From the NCBI GenBank assembly GCA_902783545.1, contig CACZRD010000131.1:1-32159 (forward strand): a DNA stretch of 32,159 bases, given 5' to 3'. Below, in pieces: positions 15,568-25,400 of the stretch. Made by a program: the position numbers and the translations under genes. The notes under the pieces were generated by a model, which was not told the DNA's origin, searched no databases, and saw only the letters and a list, made by a program, of their open reading frames with translations. This DNA is from an uncultured Bacteroidales bacterium (GTDB lineage: Bacteria; Bacteroidota; Bacteroidia; Bacteroidales; Paludibacteraceae). The stretch's first letter is position 1; each line of letters starts with the position of its first letter.

Positions 15568-16317
15568 ATGAAAAAAGAAGAAAAAGAGCTCACCATTGAG
15601 CAGAAACTCAAAGTGCTGTACGAACTGCAGCAGGTCAACTCGAAGATTGACGAGCTTCGCACCCTCGCCGGCGAACTGCCGCAAGAGGTGAAGGACATGT
15701 CCGATGAGGTGGAGGGACTCAAGACCCGCCTGACGAACATCGAAAACGAGATCAAAGAACTGGAGACGAAGATCTCCGACCGTCGCGTACAGATCGAGAA
15801 CGATAACGCTTCTATCTCCCGCTACAAAGAGCAACAGGACAACGTGCGCAACAACCGCGAGTACGATAACCTGAGCAAGGAGATTGAGTACCAGAGTCTC
15901 GACATCGAATTGTGCCAGAAGCGCATCAAGGAGCACACCGCCGCCCTCGAGCAACTGCAGGTCGAGAAGACCAAGACAACGGCCGACATCGAAGACCGCA
16001 CCGTGGATCTGACCAACAAACGTCAGGATCTCGACTCTATCCTCGCTGAGACCAAGGAGCAGACCGAGACGCTCATCCTCAAGACTACCGACCTCGAGCG
16101 CCAGATAGACGATCGTCTGCTCACCGCCTTCAAGCGCATCCGTCGAAACGCTCGCAACGGACTGGCTGTCGTTACCATCGAGCGCGACTCATGCGGCGGA
16201 TGCCACAGCAAGATACCTGCACAGCGCCAGCTCGACATCCGCATGCACAAGAAGATCATCGTCTGCGAGTTCTGCGGACGCATACTCGTCGATCCCGACA
16301 TCGAGCATGTTAAGTAA
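15568..16317 (+). CDS. Coiled-coil protein with C-terminal C4 zinc ribbon
   Basis: 249 residues. Residues about 5-185 are a long, highly charged coiled coil (for example LRTLAGELPQEVKDMSDEVE and ERQIDDRLLTAFKRIRRNAR at its end). The C-terminal ribbon carries SCGGCHSKIPAQRQ and IVCEFCGRILV, two CxxC pairs that should bind one zinc. This is the DUF164/COG1579 layout. These cytosolic proteins are usually next to nif3 genes, as here, and have been proposed to act with nucleic acids, but no activity is established. It is the last gene of the operon, followed by an intrinsic terminator 16 bases after the stop. Confidence 0.92.
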   Translation: MKKEEKELTIEQKLKVLYELQQVNSKIDELRTLAGELPQEVKDMSDEVEGLKTRLTNIENEIKELETKISDRRVQIENDNASISRYKEQQDNVRNNREYDNLSKEIEYQSLDIELCQKRIKEHTAALEQLQVEKTKTTADIEDRTVDLTNKRQDLDSILAETKEQTETLILKTTDLERQIDDRLLTAFKRIRRNARNGLAVVTIERDSCGGCHSKIPAQRQLDIRMHKKIIVCEFCGRILVDPDIEHVK

Positions 16318-16333
16318 GTCAAATTAAGTAAAT

Positions 16334-16363
16334 AAAAAAGAGGTCGCGATGACCTCTTTTTTT
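16334..16363. terminator. Bidirectional intrinsic terminator
   Basis: A 12-bp perfect inverted repeat (aaaaaagaggtc 16334-16345, gacctctttttt 16351-16362) with loop gcgat. The T-run on the plus strand and the A-run on the other side allow it to end both the DUF5606 operon and the convergent giant gene. Confidence 0.93.
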
Positions 16364-16371
16364 CTCTAACA

Positions 16372-16406
16372 GTTGATAGCTGATTGCTGACAGCTGACTG
16401 CTGATT
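16372..16406 (-). repeat. 7-bp word array (GCTGAnn) abutting the stop codon of the giant gene
   Basis: Plus-strand units gttgata 16372-16378, gctgatt 16379-16385, gctgaca 16386-16392, gctgact 16393-16399, gctgatt 16400-16406. The last two bases are part of the TAA stop (16405-16407, minus strand). The same word occurs three more times inside the gene. Confidence 0.9.
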
Positions 16407-19400
16407 AGAGTTTCACACCCGTCACGTCAAATTTCTCGTTGTTTCGGATGATCACCACATGATCGTTCTCGATGATCTTATACGGGCGGTTATCATCCTT
16501 CTTGAGCATGATCGGTGCTGTCATTGTTCCGTGATGGCTATCGGCGGAGTAGTTGATAGTGCCACTCTCGGCAACATAGGTATCACCATTCATCTCAAAT
16601 CGCAGTGCACCTACTTGGTCACTCTGAATCGTGAGGAAGTACAGCGAGTTAACCGGATCAGCCACCGCAGCGAGTTCATCGCCTACATATACCTTTATCG
16701 GCTGACCGCTTGTTGCTGACTGCTGACCGCTGATCGCTGCAATCATCGTCATGTTCGTCGCGGCATTCGGATTACTGAATGCTGACATCTGACTGCTGAC
16801 GGCTGACTGCTTCCTCCTCGGAGCGTTATCCGCATCAGTGTCGTAGAAGTTGATCTTCACGCTACCCTGCGCCACGCGGCGGAAGAAGTAACCCTCGCCC
16901 GGACGCATAGCCCTCAGGTCGCCTTCCCATTTCTTGTATTCTGAGAAGTACGCAAAGTGATCATGGCTCTTGATCATATCGCCCGTCGTCGCATCGTCGT
17001 AGTAGTCCGCCAACGCCTCTGTTATAGGTGTCACCTGACTGAGCAGACACGGCATCGGACTCCAGCGACCATTGCCGCTCACCGTCACGTGCATCGAGTC
17101 AGTTGGCAGGCTGTTGCCACTGATATGCATTGTGTTGCCGGCACCACAATAAACCATATACGTGTATATGTAGCGCAGGTAGTCAAAGTCCCCAACGAAA
17201 CGATCAAGCAAATCGGAGTACGTGACGAAGTTCCGCGTTGCAGGGTTCTTTATCTGGTCGCCTTCTGTCCACGGTTGGTCTGCCGTCATGACTTTCTCTA
17301 TCTTCGCTACTGACGGACGCAGATCAAGGTTGAAGGATACCCAGTTCCAGCCTGCGTTAATTCCGATGGTCTGCTGCTCGCTGCCGGTGGTTGTGAGTAT
17401 AACGGGCTTACCGTCACCACAGCCATACACTGCACCATGTGCAAAGAGTATGTCACGGTTAGCTGAGAGTTCATAAACCTTACCCGTCGATGCCTGCCAC
17501 AGGCGGAAACGGATCTGCTTGCTGTTCATATTCTCATTACCATAGACGGTGATGAACAGCTTGGACGTATTCGCCTCAGCATCGTAGGTGATGTTAGACT
17601 GCCCGACGCACTTCTCTTTATACATCGCATAGACGATATCGCGCTCGTCGGTATCAATCTGTCCGCTGATTGCAGACTGCTGATCGCTCAGTATCACTTG
17701 CCCGCAAACTGACATGTTCAGCGGATACTTGGCTCTATCCACCTCGTCATACGGCGGGATAGCCTCCACGATGTACTCTATAGGCAGCGGTTCGCTCAGT
17801 CCGTTCTCATCGGTCAGATAGATCACATCGCTGTATTCGCCGACAGCTGTCTGGCTGTCGAAGTTGAGACGCACGGTCTGTTCGCCCGTCGGGTCGATAG
17901 CTCCGTACTCGGTATCGACGCTCAGCCACGACGGCAGCGATTCGATGGTGTACTGATGGCGCTTACCGCTCTGGTTGATGATACGCACCGTAAGCTCTTG
18001 GTCGGTATCGGTATTGTCATCGGTCTGAACGTAGAGCTGCTTCTCTGACCACTTCAAACTATTCCGATCCACAAAAGCAGTCCATGACACTGGCGATACC
18101 ATCGGGTTACCGTTCAGGTCTTCCACGTCACGCACGGTGACATAGATCGACTGCTTGTTCACCTCGTAGTCCTGGTTGAGGATGTTGATCATCAGTTCGT
18201 CGTTGTTGAACGACCAGTCGAAGTACAACTTCGTGAGTTGCCCGTGGGACTTGATCGGTGCGTTGTTGTCGGCATCCGCCAGATCATCCAAGCTTGGCTG
18301 ATTCACGATGAGCGGTGTAACCTTGTTGATGATCTCGCCGGTAGTCTTGTCGCGGATGATACGCTGGTCGTTACCCGAGAAGCGCAACTGGAGCACGCCG
18401 CTCGCGTTGAGGAACTGCTCCTCGAAGGGAAGATAACCTACAAGTCCCATCTCGTCGCCGGTCAATGCCACGTTATCAAACAGCGTCACAAGCGACTGCG
18501 GCAGTGCCTGCTCAAAGATCACGAACTCGTCGATATTTCCCTTGAATCCGTTACCGCCGAGGTACATCGCGCCGGTGATGCCAGCCATCTGCGTAGCCGG
18601 GAACGACTGCTGCAGCTTGCCGTCCACGAACAGCGCGGCGTTGTTGTACGCTCGGTTGACGGTCAGCACGAAGTGGTGCCACTCGCCGTTGGCATAACCT
18701 TCCGGCACATCCCATTGCTGTTCGTCAGAGCGGAAGAGTGTTCCGCTCGTCTCGGCCTTGAACCACAACATCATCGTCATGTCATATACAGCCGAACGAC
18801 CGAGCATGTTACCGTCGAGCTGAACAGTCTGGTCTCCGTCCAGACGGAGCGAGAAGCCCTGCTGTTTGTTCCACGAGCAGCCGTCGAGGTAGAGCGTTGC
18901 ACCGTGTGCATAGTCCGTTACGGTCTCGCCCTTGCCTTCATCCATGCGGTAGTATGCCAGTAGCTCGCGTTCATAACCGGTCAGCTGATGGTCGGCTGTG
19001 GCTGCAATCTCTTCCAGCGTAAGGGCTTTCGTCCAGACTCGTGCCTCTAACATATCACCGTCATACGTATTACCGAAGCTGAAATATGCACTGCGCTCAA
19101 TGTTAAGTGTCGTAGCCGAGTCGCCGAAGATCGTATCGGTCACATCGTCCGTGCCGGCGTAGAACCGTACGTCGCTCTTTTCCTTATCATATACGCATAG
19201 CACGCGCACGAAGGACAGGATATCGCCTATGGGCTGCGAGCTGCTGCCTACCATCGTGTTGCTGACTACGCTATGCAAGCGCAGACGGTTGTCATTGGTG
19301 AGGATCAGCTGCTTGACTTGTTCGCCGTTGCCGGTCTCGAACAGCACCATATCCGCTGTTCTGTTCGGCTCCGACGGACGGATCATCATATCTATGGTGA

Positions 19401-22400
19401 ACGACTTATTCGTCAGGTCACGTTTCACCTTCGTGTAAGCCGAGCCGCTGCCGTCGAAGTGCAGCGAGGTGCCGGCAGTGATTCCCGTCTCGTTCGTCAC
19501 ACCGATGATCTGGAAGTTATTGTCCTCGTCCAGGTAGTTACCGGCTATGGCTTCGTTGAAGCGCAACTTGAGGTTGTCGCCCACGCCGAGGATGCTGTTC
19601 ACCGGTTCGGGTTCGCCAAACACGCGTGGCGGACGGGTGTCTTTCGTACCGCTGATCACAGGCGATGCCTTGTGCACATAACCCGAGCCGTAGCGGCAGA
19701 AGCTGACGGCACGCAGATCATATTTCTGCTCCATCGGATCACGCTCGCCGTAGAAGCGGAACGGAACGATGCGGCCGTTCTCGATCATCGCCTTGTTACC
19801 CGAAGCCAGTTCATACAAACTGTCGCTGGCGAAGAACGAGCACTGGTTCACCCACTTCTCGTCACTCTCGGACGAGAGTTTGTATTGGAACTCTATATGG
19901 TCGAAGTTCTTGTGGTGGATATCAAATCCGTCGATGGTCACCGGCAGGTAGTATCCCGTCGAGTCACGCTGCGAGAGGGTGTTCATCACCCAGTTCTGAC
20001 GCGGTGAGGCAATCGCCACATCGGTGGACAGCGGCAGGAAGTGTACGCCGATGTTCATGTCTGCAGAGGTCGTTGCGCAGTGCTCCGAGTAGAGCGAGAA
20101 CGACAGGTCGTAATCATCCACCGCACCACGCTCCACCTCGATGGTCTGCGTGACAGGCTCGCCCGGCAGTATCCAGTAATAGATAGCATTGATGAGCGGT
20201 GCGCCGTTGACATACACCTTCGCTCCGTCGGGGTTGCTCACGCCGTTCAGGCACAGGTAGAATCCTTGTCCGTACTCGGCATAGCCGGCATCCATCTGCC
20301 CTTGGTTATAGAGGTTGATACGCAGCGATGCACGTTTATCCGGTGCTACGTTGGCTATCTCGTAGCGGTCGGCTGTCAGCTCGGGTTTGGCCACCCAGAT
20401 TGTCGGGTTGTTGATGGTCGTACCCGGGTTGTATAGGATCGTCTTCTCCTCTTCCTCGTGCGGGCACACCGTTGCGCCTGCTTCGGTATAGAAGACGTAG
20501 GAGCCGTACAGCAACTTCTCGTTATCCGTCTGCACTACAGCCTCCATCGCCTCGGCAGAGTTAGCGTGCCAAGCCGAGTCAATCTCCGCCTTATAGACAG
20601 TGGTGGTGATGTCGCCCATCGGATCCGGCACGAGTGTGAAGCCCGTGGACTTGGTGACAGCGGCGGTGGTCGTCATGCGTTTGTCGGTGTTGATATCCTT
20701 GATAATATCATAGCCCATATGGAACTCCATATTCCCGGCTTTAGCAGCGATCTCCTCCACTTTCTTGGCTTGGTTATTACTGCTCACTTCCACATTGTCG
20801 CCTTGATCTACGCCTGTCGCTTCGCCTTTCTTCCAATAGGTCTGCAGGAACGCACTCATGGCAGAGGTGTTCAACCGGTTCTTGAATACGCTGCCTATCA
20901 GCGTGAACAGAGCCGTTCCTCCGGCCCTAACGCCGTCGCCCTCCAGAACCATGTTCTGCGGGAACTCGTTGTAGGAGTACTCGTAGTTATACGTATCGCT
21001 ATGCGAGAAGCTGTTGCCGGCCGAGGTGCTGAACGTACCGATCTTGGCGCCCTTCGTCCGGGCTTCGACCTTCTCACGCTCGTTCAGGTAGAGGATCTCC
21101 AGCCAGCGGGTGATCGTCATATTGAGCGTCCCCACCTCGTCCACATACGTGCCACCGTCGTTCGGCGTGAACATCCGGTAGGCATCGAGAGGTATCGTGT
21201 CGTTCAGGTACTCGCCCGTCTGGTAATACCAGTACGTCGGCTGCCCCGTGGCATCGGCATATGCCTGGGCGGCATCCGCGTCGGTGAAGTTCTTGAGCAG
21301 GTTCTGACGCTCCATAGCCAGACGCGGGATGAGCGTATTCCATATATAGTACTGCGAATAGGTGAACGTGTTATCCAGCCGTGCGCCGATATATACCTTC
21401 TGACCGGTGACGAGGTAATACGGCTTGCCGAGCGTGTCCGTACCCTGGGCGAGCAGCAACATCGCTCCGGCGTTCAGTGACGGTTGGCACATCTGATACA
21501 GGCTGTCATTGATGATGCTGATCGTCTTCGCCTTACCCACGAGGTTCGATACAGTCGTACCGAAGAACACATCTGCAGGGCTGCCCACACCTGTCGGGCT
21601 GCCGTCCGATGAGGTCTCTATACGCTCGTTGGTGGTGAGCTTGCAGGTGTATGAACTGCCGAAGTCAATCGCATGCGCGATAGGTATATCGAACGAGAAT
21701 GCTTTCTGCGTCTCCACCGGTGATCCTATCCACGATCCGCCGGCTGCAGCACCCGAGTACACACCGATATATTGCGTGATATTATTACCCCACGTAGGAC
21801 TGAGTTGAATACCAAACCGTGCAGCCATCGACTGCGAGAACGAGAACGTGTATTCCGCGCCATTCTCCACATACGCGGACGAGCCTGCTCCACCCGGATC
21901 ACGGATGATATCCAGCAGCTGGATGCTTCCTGTCGAAGCCTGGATGGTCTTCTCCTCCAGTACCGTACCGGTGATGAATGCGCTGAACACATTCGTCTCG
22001 ACGATGTTGCCTTCTGTCTCGAGTGCGACACTCACGCTGCGCAGCGGTGCTGTGCCGGCGTGCTCTACATCCACATCATCCACCGTGAGCCATATCACAC
22101 TGTTCTCGCCCTTCTCATTGAGCGGATAACGCTCTACCTCCGTCGCACTGTGCATGCCGTTGCGGATGATCGCCGTGCCGCCGCGCTGGGGAACGATATC
22201 CACCTCGCCGGACGGGTCATTGTTGTAGTAATATGCCTCGTAGGCTTTTGCCTTGAACTGGTATTTGCGCGTGTCGTAGAATACAGGGTAACCCAGGGTG
22301 TATGTGACGTTCCCGTCTTTATCGACGGTGTACAGCGCTACCTTCTCCTCTTCGTTCGGGTTAGCACCATTGGCTTCCATCTCAGGCTCGCCGTACGCTA

Positions 22401-25400
22401 CACGCTCCATTCCGTACAGGTTCTGCTTGAGATCGATGCGCACCGGCGTACGGTAGATGCGGTCGTACGTGGCGTTATATGACACCATATCGTCGTCATG
22501 GATATCCATGATCAGCGTCGTAGGCGCATTCGTCAGGTCGAAGGTCTCGTTGCCCGTGCCGTCCGTGAACAGCGTTGCGTAACCCTTCGCCGTGGCCTGC
22601 GTCACTTTGTATTTGACGGGGAAGATATCCACCGCGTACTCACCGGTCGTCGGATCGGGGTGGATGACCACGCGTTTCTTCTCAAACAGCGTCTGCGTCG
22701 TACCGCTCAGGTTCGTGACGGTCTGCTGCACGGTGTCGCGCGTCAGGTCGTTCGGGTCGTGCACGAAGTGCGCCACGTTATCGCCCTCGAGTTGCAGCAC
22801 GAGCTGCAGGTCGTCACCCAGATTGTTCTTACCCAAGCCGAACGCCTCGGGCAGATCACGCTGGTCTATACCGCCGGCTACACGACCTACCAACCGTACC
22901 TTCGTCCGGTCATAGAAGCGGATACCGTCCAGCGGTTTGGCTATGGCGAAGGTATCCTTCCCCTCCTCCATCTGGAAGTAGCCGTCCAGCGCGAAGACGT
23001 GTCCGGGCTTGAAGATCCGCAAGGTGTAAGGCTGATTCATCGTCAGCGACAGCTCGAAGTTGCCGTCCGTACCCGTCATCAGCGGCGAGCCGCCACGGCG
23101 CACGGTGTCGCCGTTAAGCATGAACATCGCACCGGCTACCGGGATTGTCGTGTTCTCGAACAGCGCACGACCGGTCAGTCGGGCGGTCTTGGTGTTCCTA
23201 AAGTCGATAGCACTTGCCACGGCATTGTCCGTCGAGAGGGTGATAGCTGCCGTGCTGGCATCGGTGTAGTTGTACGAGAAGATGCCGTACTCATGCGTCG
23301 GCACTACGACGAAACGTGCGTTCGTCATGACGGTCTTGCACGACGGCACGAAGTCGGAGCCTCTGTACACCTGCAATGTGAAATCCGGGCGCACATCCGT
23401 TTCGGTGATGACTTTGTAGCGGTTGTAGCCATCCAGCTCGTAGTTCGCATCGACCGTTACCGTAAAGACTTGATCCTTGGCGACATTGTTTTCCTCGGTG
23501 GTCTTGATCTCCAATATCGTACCTAACGGGAATGAAGATGAACCTTTCGGCAGATGCGCCCAATCGGACAGTACCGAATGATCGGGATTGAGAGCACGAT
23601 ATACCACGTACGGCTCCGGGTCAGTTACCATTGGCATGTACGTGTACCGAACATATATGCTCGGCTCGGTGATGCACTCTATGCGGTAGTACTCCAGGCT
23701 GTCGAAGCGGTACGTACCGTTCGCGCCGGTGATCTGCGTGCGAACCACAGCGCCGGTCGAGTCTTGCAGCGCTACCTTCACACCGCTCATACCGCTGTTG
23801 TCCGACATGAGGATGCTACCGCTGATCTCGCCGTACGGCGTGCGCCAACCTTCCGTGGTAGCGGAGTTACTCGTCGAGCGGCCGTTGCAGTTGTAATAGG
23901 AGCTCACCGTATATTCGTAGTGCACCGTCGGCTCTGACGTTATATCCATGAATGTCGTCTCTATGCCTCGGTACAGGGTGTCCGGAGCATCGCTGCTGCC
24001 TTCCTTGATGCGGCAGAGGATATACTCATCCACCGCCGATGACGAGGGTTTCCAGTTCAGCAGCACACCCTGCTTAAGGGTGGTGCCGGCATCGCCCTGC
24101 GTGGCAGTGAACGAAACGATCTTCGCGCTCTCGTCGAAATACAGATCCGGACCCGCGATGGACTTCGGAGCCAACTGTGTCTCAGGCTTACGCACATGCA
24201 GGTCGGCGTGGCTCTGGTCAATACGTACCGAGTAACGGTAATGCGTACAGCCTTTGTCCGCATAGTCCGCGAATATCGCTTCCCAGTTGCCGTCTGCCAA
24301 GCGATGGATGCTGTCCGCCGGAACGGTGATCTCCGTCGATGTGCCGGTCTCCTCTACCGTACGGATGAGGATCAGGTTAGCCGTCTTGTCCCACATACAC
24401 TTACCGAACGGGTTACCCTCGTACTCCGCCTTCAGCACCTTGTACAGCGAGTCTTTCAGGTGCTCCTTCAGCGCGTCCGTCATGTACTGCTCCGGATCCT
24501 GATCCGCCGAACCTTCCTCTGTCGCTTGCGTTACCGTGTAACTGAACTCAAACTGCTCTTTGCGCGGCAGTACGGTCGGCACCTCTTCGTTGCTGAGGAT
24601 GATACGGAAGTTCACCTTGTGATTGGTTTCGAACTCCGCATCTTTCTCATACTCAGGCTGCTCGCTTGCCAGCGGAGCGAGGAAGTTATGCTTATACACC
24701 GTCCGCTGCTCCATGAAGTCATCGTGCCAGCCCCAGACAGCCGCCGAGGCACGACGGATGCGGTAATACACCGGCAACGAGGGCACAACGGCTTTGTCCG
24801 TCTGGATCTGCGGCTTGATATGGAACTTCGTATTGCCCTCCTGGTCTTTCAGCGCACAATAGCCGTCCGCCGTATATACCAGCGGCAGCGTCAGCGAGTC
24901 GCTGTACAGATGACCGGTCGATATACTGCGGTCATTGTCGCGGTAACTGTACAAGCCCAGCGAGTCACGCACCAGCGGCAGTACAGCCAGCGACGCTGCA
25001 TCGCTGAACGATGCATCCGTAGCACGCACGATCTCGAAGTAGTCGCCGTCCACCAGGTCACTCAGCAGCGGGTTCTTAATCGACCAGCTCAATAGGTTCG
25101 CCCCGGTGTACGAATCCGTAGAGTCCACTTCCTCCTTCGCCACAAAATCATAGATGCGGTGATAAGGCAGCACATCCACCTTCGTACTCACGATGCTGTC
25201 AACGGTGCCGTTCTCTTTGTTGCGCCAAACGGTGAACTTAGCCGACAAATCCGGCCACACCGTGTCGGTGGTCATCACGTAGATGTTGCCCGACAGATCT
25301 TTCGTATAATGTATAGCCGTGTCGTTCGTCAGTACATAACTGATCGGCTCGTCTGCCAGCGAATACGGGATAGCGGCATAGCCGAAGCCCGCTACGCCGT

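Noticed and set aside
19273..23526. Several plus-strand open frames of 240-340 residues within the giant gene
   Set aside because: They are Arg-, Val- and His-rich mirror translations of the minus-strand coding sequence, with no promoter or family motif.
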